Shown here one piece after another: positions 44,300 through 51,229 of a DNA stretch of 51,229 nucleotides. How positions within the stretch are numbered: position 1 is the first letter of the stretch; each line of letters begins with the position of its first letter. The notes below the pieces were generated by a model, which saw only the letters and a list, made by a program, of their open reading frames with translations, had not been told where the DNA came from and searched no databases. Origin of the DNA: an uncultured Pelagibacteraceae bacterium (GTDB taxonomy: Bacteria; Pseudomonadota; Alphaproteobacteria; Pelagibacterales; Pelagibacteraceae); NCBI GenBank assembly GCA_902536085.1, contig CACAWF010000006.1, positions 1 through 51,229 on the forward strand, in the 5' to 3' direction. The position numbers were made by a program, and so were the translations under genes.

Positions 44300-45472
44300 A
44301 TGGAAAATGTTGTAATAACGTCTGCTACTAGAACAGCCGTAGGCTCTTTAAACAAAAGTTTAAAAAATGTTCCAGGATATAAGTTAGGTTCTGCAGTAAT
44401 CGTAGACTCAATAAAAAAATCTAATATTAAAAAAGAGGAAGTAGATGAAATAATAATTGGTCAAGTATTGACTGGTGGAGCAGGACAAAATCCTGCTAGA
44501 CAAGCATCTATATTGTCAGGGGTGCCAAAGGAAAAACCTGCTTATATTGTGAACCAGGTATGTGGGTCAGGAATAAGATCTATTGCATCTGGGTTTCAAA
44601 GTATAAAGTCTGGCGATGCAAAAATTGTAATTGCTGGTGGGCAAGAAAGCATGTCGTTAGCTCCACACGCAATACACCTTAGGGATGGAAAAAAACTTGG
44701 TGATATTGAATTAACTGACACAATGATCAAAGATGGTCTTTGGGATGCTTTCCACGGTTATCATATGGGTATTACCGCAGAGAATGTTGCTGAAAAATTT
44801 CAAGTTACAAGAGATGAACAAGATAAATTTGCTATTAAATCCCAAGAAAAAGCCATTATAGCTCAAAAAGAAAATAAGTTTGAGGATGAAATTGTTAATT
44901 TTAAGATAAAATCAAAAAAAGCAGAAATAGATTTTAAAAAAGATGAACACCCAAGAGATGGAATTAATTATGAGGCATTAAAAAGATTAAAACCAGTTTT
45001 TAAAAAAGATGGAACTGTAACTGCTGGTAACGCTTCAGGAATAAATGATGGAGCAGCAGCTGTGACGTTAATGTCAGAATCAGAAGCAGAAAGAAAAGAG
45101 ATTAAAAAGTTAGTTTCAATAAAGTCATGGGCAAGCTGCGGAGTTGATCCTGCTTTGATGGGTACAGGACCTATACCCTCATCAAAAAAGGCATTAGATT
45201 TAGCTGGTTGGTCTGTAAAAGATGTAGATCTTTTTGAAATAAATGAGGCTTTCGCAGCACAAAGTTTAGCAGTTTTAAAAACTCTTTCTATTCCAGAAGA
45301 AAAAGTAAATGTTAATGGCGGGGCTATAGCTCTAGGCCATCCTATAGGGGCTTCAGGAACAAGAATTATTGTTACACTCATACACGAAATGATAAAAAGA
45401 GATGTTAAAAAAGGACTGGCGACTCTTTGTATCGGAGGTGGAATGGGTATTGCAATGTGCGTCGAAAGATAA
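44300..45472 (+). CDS. Acetyl-CoA C-acetyltransferase (biosynthetic thiolase)
   Basis: Joins two acetyl-CoA into acetoacetyl-CoA, or the reverse. 390 residues. The nucleophile Cys88 is in NQVCGSG, the His in LGHPIGASG (about 348), and the second catalytic Cys in LCIGGGMG (about 378). Names atoB and phaA are both used. It lies 14 bp before an HDAC-family gene and faces acetoacetyl-CoA synthetase, so a local acetoacetate module is likely. Confidence 0.94.
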   Translation: MENVVITSATRTAVGSLNKSLKNVPGYKLGSAVIVDSIKKSNIKKEEVDEIIIGQVLTGGAGQNPARQASILSGVPKEKPAYIVNQVCGSGIRSIASGFQSIKSGDAKIVIAGGQESMSLAPHAIHLRDGKKLGDIELTDTMIKDGLWDAFHGYHMGITAENVAEKFQVTRDEQDKFAIKSQEKAIIAQKENKFEDEIVNFKIKSKKAEIDFKKDEHPRDGINYEALKRLKPVFKKDGTVTAGNASGINDGAAAVTLMSESEAERKEIKKLVSIKSWASCGVDPALMGTGPIPSSKKALDLAGWSVKDVDLFEINEAFAAQSLAVLKTLSIPEEKVNVNGGAIALGHPIGASGTRIIVTLIHEMIKRDVKKGLATLCIGGGMGIAMCVER

Positions 45473-45486
45473 AATATCATCTTTAA

Positions 45487-46380
45487 ATGGAACTCCCTGT
45501 GGTAAATCATCCAGATTACGTTGCTAAAATAAACGAAGATAATAAATTTCCAATTAAGAAATTTGGAGCTTTAGCAAACCATTTATTAGAAAAAGAAGTT
45601 ATAAAAAAATTTCATATTCCAAAAGAGTGTTCTACTGAAACAATGAAAACTTCTCATTCATTAAAATATATAAATGATATTAGAAATAAGACCTTAAATA
45701 TAAAGGCTCAAAAAAAAATTGGATTCCCAATTAATGATAGTGTTGTAAGAAGATCTTTTGTAGCCACTGGGGGAACAGTTCTTGCAAGCAAACTGGCATT
45801 AGACTCGAGACTTGCGTGTAATACAGCTGGAGGAAGTCATCATGCTACCTTTGATTTTGGAGCAGGATATTGTGTTTTTAATGATACAGCGGTTGCCGCT
45901 AATTATTTAAAAAACAAAGGTTATGCTAAAAAGATATTAATTTTAGATTTGGATGTTCATCAAGGTAATGGTAATTCAGAAATATTCCAAAATGACAAAG
46001 ATGTGTTCACTTTTAGTATGCATTGTGCTTCAAATTATCCTGCAAAAAAATCTAAAAGCGATATTGATATCGAGCTTAAAGAAAATATGGAAGATAACGA
46101 ATACTTAAATGTTTTAAATCAAAATCTAAAAGAGTTAAATAATAATACTTATGATTTTGTTTTCTATGTTGCAGGAGTTGATATTCATCATGAAGATAGA
46201 CTAGGAAAACTTAAAATTACAGACACGGGTATAAATAAAAGAGATCAAATAGTTATTGAAAACTTTTATTCAAAAAAAATTCCTTTATGTGGTGTCCTCG
46301 GGGGAGGTTATAATAAGAGTTTTAATAAATTAATTGAACTTCATTCAATGCTTCATAAAAATTGTGCTGAATATTTTTGA
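45487..46380 (+). CDS. Histone-deacetylase family hydrolase
   Basis: 297 residues of the arginase/deacetylase fold. GGSHHATF has the active-site pair His118 and His119. Zinc ligands are Asp156 and His158 in LDLDVHQGNG, with the Asp of AGVDIHHEDRLGKLKI as the third. The catalytic Tyr is probably that of GGGYNKS. Bacterial members deacetylate acetylpolyamines or acetyl-lysine enzymes such as acetyl-CoA synthetase (AcuC type). Next to a thiolase and an acyl-CoA ligase, a regulatory or metabolic link to acetyl metabolism is plausible, but not shown. Confidence 0.88.
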   Translation: MELPVVNHPDYVAKINEDNKFPIKKFGALANHLLEKEVIKKFHIPKECSTETMKTSHSLKYINDIRNKTLNIKAQKKIGFPINDSVVRRSFVATGGTVLASKLALDSRLACNTAGGSHHATFDFGAGYCVFNDTAVAANYLKNKGYAKKILILDLDVHQGNGNSEIFQNDKDVFTFSMHCASNYPAKKSKSDIDIELKENMEDNEYLNVLNQNLKELNNNTYDFVFYVAGVDIHHEDRLGKLKITDTGINKRDQIVIENFYSKKIPLCGVLGGGYNKSFNKLIELHSMLHKNCAEYF

Positions 46381-46382
46381 TC

Positions 46383-46428
46383 GGTCCTGGCTTTAGATGG
46401 ACTAAACTTAGGGACTAAAGCCAAGACT
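46383..46428 (+). terminator. Hairpin after the thiolase-deacetylase unit (possible terminator)
   Basis: TGGCTTTAG (46388-46396) pairs with CTAAAGCCA (46415-46423), and the stem extends after one mismatch by a few more pairs (GTC with GAC). The 18-base loop holds GACTAAACTTAGGGA. The tract after it is AT-rich but not a clean T-run, so this may be a weak or rho-assisted terminator or an mRNA-stabilising stem. Confidence 0.5.
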
Positions 46429-46468
46429 TAATTAAATTTAACCTTTGTAAAATATAGTTTAATTAATA

Positions 46469-46503
46469 AAACTGCCGCGCTACAATTTTAACTGCGGCAG
46501 TTT
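46469..46503 (-). terminator. Rho-independent terminator of acetoacetyl-CoA synthetase, stop codon in the loop
   Basis: On the minus strand AAACTGCCGC pairs perfectly with GCGGCAGTTT (10 bp, GC-rich core) around a 15-base loop, followed by TTATTAATT. The stem's 5' arm lies inside the coding region, and the stop TAG (46482-46480) falls within the loop. Confidence 0.75.
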
Positions 46504-48408
46504 ATCAAAAAATTTAAGAGATTCAGGGTTTGCAATCGCTTCTTTATTATTTATTTTTTCACCATTTATAATCTGTTTCACAGCTAACTCCATAATTTTA
46601 CCGCTTTTTGTTCTAGGGATCTCTGGAACTTTAATAATAATTGCAGGCACATGCTTAGGAGAACAGTTTTTTCTAATCCTAGATTTAATTAATTTGATTT
46701 TTTCATCATCAATATCTTGATCATTTTTAGTAGTCACAAATAAAATAATTCTAACATCATCATCAAAGTCTTGGCCTACAACTAGCCCCTCTGTTATAAA
46801 ATCTATATCTTCTACTTGCTGGTAAATTTCAGAAGTTCCTATTCTTACTCCACCTGGATTTAAAGTAGCATCAGATCTACCACGCATAATAAATCCATTT
46901 TTATCAGTTCTTTCAATAAAATCTCCATGATGCCATATATTTTTAAATCTTGTGAAATAAGCTTTATGATATTTTTGACCATCATCATCGCCCCAAAACT
47001 GAATTGGCATAGACGGGAAAGGTTGTTTAACAACTAATTCTCCTTTATCTCCATCTGCTGCGCTACTTCCATCATCGGTAAAAACATCGACATCAATGCC
47101 CAAACTTTGCCCTTGGATCTCACCTTTATGAACATTTGAAAAAAGATTTCCAAGCACCAAACACCCAACTAAATCTGTTCCTCCAGCAATGGAGGCAAGG
47201 TGAACATCTTTCTTAATATTATCGTATACATATTTAAAACTTTCCTCTGCTAACGGGGAGCCAGTCGAGGTTATAATTTTAACAGAATTTAAATTTAAAT
47301 TTTTACTATTGTAATTTTCGTTTTTTAAATGATCAATATATTTTGCACTAACACCGAATAAATTGATTTTTTTGTTTTGACAATACTCAAGCAGAACATC
47401 TATCTTTGGATAAACTGGAGCTCCATCAAAAAGAAAAATTGATGATCCTGTAGCAAGCCCCCCTACCAACCAATTCCACATCATCCAACCAGTTGTTGTG
47501 TAATAAAACAACTTTTCATTATCTTTTATATCACAATGAAGCATGAACTCCTTATTATGCTCAATTAGTACATTTCCAGTTCCATGGGTAATACATTTCG
47601 GTTTTCCAGTAGTTCCACTTGAAAAAAGAATATAAATTGGATGATTAAATTCAAACCTTTCAAAATTTTCATCTATCTCAATTTTTAAAGTCTCTTCAAA
47701 ATCAATAAAATTTTTAAGGTTTTCTTTTTCTTTTTTGTTATAATTATAAACTATTACTTTTTCAATTGACGGGATCTGTTTGAGAACTTCATCAACTTTA
47801 TTTAAAATATTAATTTTTCTTCCATTATAAAAATAATAATCACTTGTAATTAAAACTTTTGGCTCAATTTGTTTAAATCTATCAACTACACCTTGAACTC
47901 CAAAATCTGGAGAACATGATGACCAAATTATCCCATTTTTAGCGCATGCTAAAAAACTAATTATGGTTTCTATTTTGTTGGGTACATACGCAGCAACTCT
48001 ATCACCTTTTTTTAAACTCAGTTTTTTAAGATAATTAGAAAACTTACAAACCTTTTCGTATAAGTTATTCCAAGTTATATGTTCTTCAAAACCTTTTTCA
48101 GATAAAAAGTTTATAGCTATATCATTTGATTTTTTCTTAAGAATATTTTCTGCGTAATTTAATTTTGAGTCTGGAAAAAATTTTGTTTTATTAAAAATCT
48201 TATCTTTTTTAATTATTTCCGATCCTTTGTCTCCTATAATTTTTGAGAAATCCCAAAACTTTGACCAGAACTCTTCGGGATTTTTTACTGACCATTGCCA
48301 TAATTCTTTAAAACTATCTGATGATTTAAAATCAATAAATTTGCAAAAATCTTGCAGGATAGACTCCTGTTTTAATTTTTGAGACGGTTGCCATAGAGGT
48401 TTGTTCAT
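46480..48408 (-). CDS. Acetoacetyl-CoA synthetase (acetoacetate-CoA ligase)
   Basis: ANL-superfamily adenylating enzyme of 642 residues, the AACS size. The N-terminus KPLWQPSQKLKQESILQDF and LNYAENIL (about 90-97) are AACS-like. AMP-binding motif P-loop LFSSGTTGKPKC (about 259-270), then TTTGWMMWNWLVGGL. The C-terminal hinge has HGDFIERTDKNGFIMRGRSDATLNPGGVRIG, and KSGKIMELAVK holds the catalytic Lys. Acetoacetate becomes acetoacetyl-CoA, which the neighbouring thiolase can cleave. It converges on the thiolase-HDAC unit. Confidence 0.92.
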   Translation of the reverse strand: MNKPLWQPSQKLKQESILQDFCKFIDFKSSDSFKELWQWSVKNPEEFWSKFWDFSKIIGDKGSEIIKKDKIFNKTKFFPDSKLNYAENILKKKSNDIAINFLSEKGFEEHITWNNLYEKVCKFSNYLKKLSLKKGDRVAAYVPNKIETIISFLACAKNGIIWSSCSPDFGVQGVVDRFKQIEPKVLITSDYYFYNGRKINILNKVDEVLKQIPSIEKVIVYNYNKKEKENLKNFIDFEETLKIEIDENFERFEFNHPIYILFSSGTTGKPKCITHGTGNVLIEHNKEFMLHCDIKDNEKLFYYTTTGWMMWNWLVGGLATGSSIFLFDGAPVYPKIDVLLEYCQNKKINLFGVSAKYIDHLKNENYNSKNLNLNSVKIITSTGSPLAEESFKYVYDNIKKDVHLASIAGGTDLVGCLVLGNLFSNVHKGEIQGQSLGIDVDVFTDDGSSAADGDKGELVVKQPFPSMPIQFWGDDDGQKYHKAYFTRFKNIWHHGDFIERTDKNGFIMRGRSDATLNPGGVRIGTSEIYQQVEDIDFITEGLVVGQDFDDDVRIILFVTTKNDQDIDDEKIKLIKSRIRKNCSPKHVPAIIIKVPEIPRTKSGKIMELAVKQIINGEKINNKEAIANPESLKFFDKLPQLKL

Positions 48409-48560
48409 ACAAGCTAATTTAGCTCTTATGAAATTATCTTAATAGATATTTTTTTAATAGAAATTTCTGAACAATTTGACCTTGATTGCTTTTTATTTCT
48501 TTCTTTTTAAACAATAAATTAATTAACCATTTCATATCTAATAGAAACATCTAGAGGTGA

Positions 48561-48591
48561 CAAAAAATGGCAAAAAATGTGTCAAAAATTG
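48561..48591. repeat. Three short direct repeats (CAAAAAATG-like) upstream of the pyruvate dehydrogenase gene
   Basis: CAAAAAATG at 48561-48569 and 48571-48579, and a variant CAAAAATTG at 48583-48591, spaced 10 and 12 bases. This is about one helical turn, a common layout for repeated protein-binding sites. The first repeat carries an ATG preceded by GAGG (48554-48557); it opens a 13-codon ORF reading MAKNVSKIELFNL, ending TGA at 48606-48608. Confidence 0.35.
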
Positions 48592-48663
48592 AACTATTCA
48601 ACTTATGAGCGCTATTCTTTATAGTTTATTATTCAATAACTTTTTTATATGTTCCATCCAGTT

Positions 48664-48669
48664 TATAAT
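48664..48669 (+). promoter_or_regulatory. Candidate -10 box of aceE close to the start codon
   Basis: TATAAT lies six bases before the ATG at 48676. If used, the mRNA would begin at or next to the start codon, a leaderless or near-leaderless transcript. No clear -35 exists 17 bases upstream (the stretch is T-rich). An alternative promoter is TTGAAC (48589-48594) with TATTCT 18 bases later. Confidence 0.3.
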
Positions 48670-48675
48670 AGAGTT

Positions 48676-51229
48676 ATGGCTCAGAATATTTCAGTTCCAG
48701 ATATAGGTGATTTTAAAGACGTTGAAGTAATAGAAATTTTAGTAAAACCTGGTGATCAAATAAATAAAAACGATCCTATAGTTACAATCGAAAGTGATAA
48801 ATCCAGTGTAGAAATTCCATCTCCTTCAGCTGGCCAAATAAAAGATTTAAAAGTAAAAATAGGAGACAAAGTATCTGAGGGAAGCTTGTTGGCAACTATT
48901 GAAAATGGTCAAGCAGCTTCTTTGCCAAAACAAGAAATGAAACGAGAAGTTGTTAAAGAAGAATTAATCCAAGAAAAACCAAAAACAAACGGCAACTTAA
49001 ATCCTGTAAAACAAGTTAAAAAGGTTTTTGCAGAACCAGCTTCAAAAGATGACATTGATCCAGTTGAAACTAATGAATGGATAGAGTCATTAAACTCTGT
49101 AATTGAATCCGATGGAGCACCAAGAGCAAGCTATCTATTAAATAAAGTTATTGATCAAGCTTATAAATCTGGTTTGGTTTTACCTGATACAAGAACAACA
49201 CCATATATAAATACTATTCCACCAGAGGCAGAGGCCAAATCCCCGGGTGATCAAAATATTGAAAAGAAATTAAGAGCAATTATTAGATGGAATGCCGCTG
49301 CCATGGTTGTAAAAGCTAATAAAAAAAGTTCTGAACTAGGCGGACACATAGGAACTTTTGCGTCAGCAGCAACATTGTATGACGTTGGTATGAATCATTT
49401 TTGGAGAGCAAAAAATAATAAATTTGGTGGAGACTTAGTATATTTTCAAGGTCACTCAGCACCGGGTATGTACGCAAGAGCATTCTTAGAGGGAAGGCTC
49501 TCAGCAAAACAATTAGATGGATTTAGACAGGAGGTTGGTAAAGATGGTCTATCATCTTATCCTCACCCTTGGTTAATGCCTGACTTTTGGCAGTTTCCAA
49601 CAGTATCGATGGGTCTTGGTCCTATCATGGCAATTTATCAAGCTCGGTTCTTAAAATATCTAATCAATAGAGGTTTAGTAAAAGATGAGGGTAGAAAAAT
49701 TTGGGTATTCTTAGGAGATGGAGAAATGGATGAACCCGAGTCAATGGGTGCAATCGGTTTAGCTGCAAGAGAAAAATTAGACAATTTGATCTTTGTAATT
49801 AATTGTAATCTTCAAAGACTTGATGGACCTGTTAGAGGTAATGGAAAAATTATTCAAGAGCTCGAAGGAAGTTTTAGAGGAACTGGTTGGAATGTTATTA
49901 AAGTAATCTGGGGTTCTTATTGGGATAAACTACTAATGAAAGATAAATCTGGCCTACTAGTAAAAAGGATGAACGAATGTGTCGATGGAGAGTATCAAGC
50001 TTTTAAAGCTAAAGATGGTTTATATGTAAGAGAAAAATTTTTTGGGAAGTATCCTGAATTAAAAGAAATGGTTTCTACAATGACAGATAAAGATATATGG
50101 AGATTAAATAGAGGTGGTCATGATCCACATAAAGTTTATGCTGCCTATCATTCAGCGATGCAGCATACTGGTTCTCCAACTGTTATTCTTGCAAAAACAA
50201 TAAAAGGTTACGGTATGGGAAAATCTGGTGAAAGTATTAACACCACCCATCAACAGAAGAAACTAGATGAGGAGGATTTGCTTTATTATAGAGATAGATT
50301 TGGTGTGCCTCTTACTGACAAGCAGGTAAAAAATATTGAGTATTACAAACCAGGTGAAAACTCTGAAGAAATTAAATATCTAAAAGATCAAAGAATAAAG
50401 CTTGGCGGTTTTATTCCAGAAAGATCCTCTTTTGCAAAACAAATCAAAGCTCCTCCTAAGGAAATTTTCGATAACTTTATGAAATCTACAGGAGATAAAG
50501 AAATGTCGACTACAATGGCATTAGTTAGAATGCTAACTGCATTACTGAGAGATAAAAATATATCACCAAGATTAGTTCCTATTATCCCAGATGAAGCAAG
50601 AACTTTTGGTATGGAGGGATTCTTCCAAAAGATAGGAATATATGCGCATGAAGGTCAAAAATACGAGCCTGTGGACTCAGAACAGTTAAGTTCTTACAGG
50701 GAAGATAAAAGCGGCCAAGTATTAGAAGAGGGAATAAATGAGTCAGGAGCAATGTCTTCTTGGATTGCAGCTGGTACTGCTTACACAAATCACGATTTAG
50801 AAATGATACCAATTTATATTTTTTACTCTATGTTTGGTTTTCAAAGGGTTGGGGATTTAGCGTGGGCCGCTGGAGACTCGCAAGCAAGAGGTTTTTTAAT
50901 TGGTGCTACTGCTGGCAGAACGACTTTAGCTGGAGAAGGACTTCAGCACCAAGATGGTCATAGTCATTTACTTGCATCAAATATTCCTAACTGTATTAGT
51001 TATGATCCAACGTTTGCTTATGAAATGGCTGTAATATTAAGAGATGGACTAAAAAGAATGCATGAAAAAAAAGAAAATATTTTCTACTACATCACTGCAA
51101 TGAATGAAAATTATTCTCACCCAGAAAAGCCTAAGGGTGCCGATGAAGGAATTTTAAAGGGAATGTATTTATTTAAAGAAAATAATAACAAGAATAAAAC
51201 TAAAGTGCAGCTTTTAGGTTCAGGAACAA
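48676..51229 (+). CDS. aceE: Pyruvate dehydrogenase E1 (AceE type) with N-terminal lipoyl domain (3' end cut by window edge)
   Basis: Decarboxylates pyruvate with ThDP and passes the acetyl group to lipoyl-E2. An 851-codon open frame without stop starts at ATG 48676; I checked the frame at several anchors up to the edge. Residues 1-78 form a lipoyl domain (opens MAQNISVPDIGDF; lipoylated Lys42 in ESDKSSVEIPSP). A Lys/Glu-rich linker leads to about residue 125, where an AceE-type homodimeric E1 begins (DPVETNEWIESL). Further landmarks are GGDLVYFQGHSAPG, the ThDP motif FLGDGEMDEPES with NCNLQRLDGP, RGGHDP, IPDEARTFGMEG and QHQDGHSH. About 175 residues are missing at the C-terminus if like E. 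coli AceE. The lipoyl domain at the N-terminus of E1 is unusual. Confidence 0.93.
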   Translation, partial: MAQNISVPDIGDFKDVEVIEILVKPGDQINKNDPIVTIESDKSSVEIPSPSAGQIKDLKVKIGDKVSEGSLLATIENGQAASLPKQEMKREVVKEELIQEKPKTNGNLNPVKQVKKVFAEPASKDDIDPVETNEWIESLNSVIESDGAPRASYLLNKVIDQAYKSGLVLPDTRTTPYINTIPPEAEAKSPGDQNIEKKLRAIIRWNAAAMVVKANKKSSELGGHIGTFASAATLYDVGMNHFWRAKNNKFGGDLVYFQGHSAPGMYARAFLEGRLSAKQLDGFRQEVGKDGLSSYPHPWLMPDFWQFPTVSMGLGPIMAIYQARFLKYLINRGLVKDEGRKIWVFLGDGEMDEPESMGAIGLAAREKLDNLIFVINCNLQRLDGPVRGNGKIIQELEGSFRGTGWNVIKVIWGSYWDKLLMKDKSGLLVKRMNECVDGEYQAFKAKDGLYVREKFFGKYPELKEMVSTMTDKDIWRLNRGGHDPHKVYAAYHSAMQHTGSPTVILAKTIKGYGMGKSGESINTTHQQKKLDEEDLLYYRDRFGVPLTDKQVKNIEYYKPGENSEEIKYLKDQRIKLGGFIPERSSFAKQIKAPPKEIFDNFMKSTGDKEMSTTMALVRMLTALLRDKNISPRLVPIIPDEARTFGMEGFFQKIGIYAHEGQKYEPVDSEQLSSYREDKSGQVLEEGINESGAMSSWIAAGTAYTNHDLEMIPIYIFYSMFGFQRVGDLAWAAGDSQARGFLIGATAGRTTLAGEGLQHQDGHSHLLASNIPNCISYDPTFAYEMAVILRDGLKRMHEKKENIFYYITAMNENYSHPEKPKGADEGILKGMYLFKENNNKNKTKVQLLGSGT

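Noticed and set aside
38000-44300. Horizontally acquired polysaccharide island
   Set aside because: Base composition and codon use look the same as in the neighbours, and there are no integrase, transposase or flanking repeats; tRNA-Arg nearby is not followed by a partial copy that I can see.
44968-45510. 180-codon minus-strand ORF
   Set aside because: Antisense shadow of the thiolase, whose catalytic motifs are on the plus strand.

Overview
This is an AT-rich, tightly packed stretch of bacterial chromosome. Intergenic gaps are mostly 0-100 bp and many start and stop codons overlap. Gene content and order point to a streamlined marine alphaproteobacterium of the SAR11/Pelagibacterales type. 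The pointers are class I lysyl-tRNA synthetase, the bolA/J-protein/CobS/CobT neighbourhood, glutamate synthase of the bacterial NADPH type, very low GC and minimal spacers. The taxonomic call is inference from gene content, not from a marker-tree search. Nothing in the window looks like a phage, transposon, CRISPR array or plasmid. No gene-free stretch exceeds 300 bp; the longest is 267 bp, upstream of the pyruvate dehydrogenase gene.

Layout. (1) 1-4097, leftward: a small membrane protein, an exported protein of unknown function, def, fmt and truA (cut by the left edge). (2) 4171-9342: aroK and aroB rightward, bolA leftward, then a rightward run of J-domain protein, CobS-like AAA+ ATPase and CobT-like VWA protein. 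(3) 9339-12845, leftward: queuosine-precursor transporter, rpmB, pyrD, lysS (class I). (4) 12939-16496, rightward: trkH, an AmpG-like permease and a cytoplasmic SH3/NlpC-P60 peptidase. (5) 16606-30111, leftward: the ancestral thrS-infC-rpmI-rplT-pheS-pheT-lepA translation block. It carries a glycosyltransferase joined to its front and two more joined to its rear, followed by tRNA-Ser(GGA) and a methyltransferase. (6) 30148-38619: an alpha/beta hydrolase, an SDR protein, gltB and gltD, then uppP. (7) 38614-44282: surface-polysaccharide genes (GT2 plus a tiny membrane ORF, two sugar-nucleotide epimerases, a membrane glycosyltransferase, an O-antigen ligase-like protein) with tRNA-Arg(ACG) among them. 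(8) 44300-48408: acetyl-CoA acetyltransferase, an HDAC-family deacetylase and acetoacetyl-CoA synthetase. (9) 48676-end: an AceE-type pyruvate dehydrogenase E1 with an N-terminal lipoyl domain, cut by the right edge.

How the genes work together: protein synthesis (start-Met formylation and deformylation, tRNA modification, four aminoacyl-tRNA synthetase genes, IF3, EF4, three ribosomal proteins), amino-acid and nitrogen assimilation (shikimate pathway, GOGAT), envelope building and recycling, and acetyl-CoA/acetoacetate metabolism.

The items most worth a second look are these. The lipoyl-E1p fusion. Two small membrane ORFs (59 and 28 codons) that overlap annotated neighbours, one by ATGA. 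A 17-bp TGCA-N9-TGCA palindrome with a good sigma70-like promoter upstream of gltDB. A GC-rich hairpin with a CU-rich, anti-Shine-Dalgarno-like loop at 16504-16529. An acetoacetyl-CoA synthetase whose stop codon lies in the loop of its own terminator.
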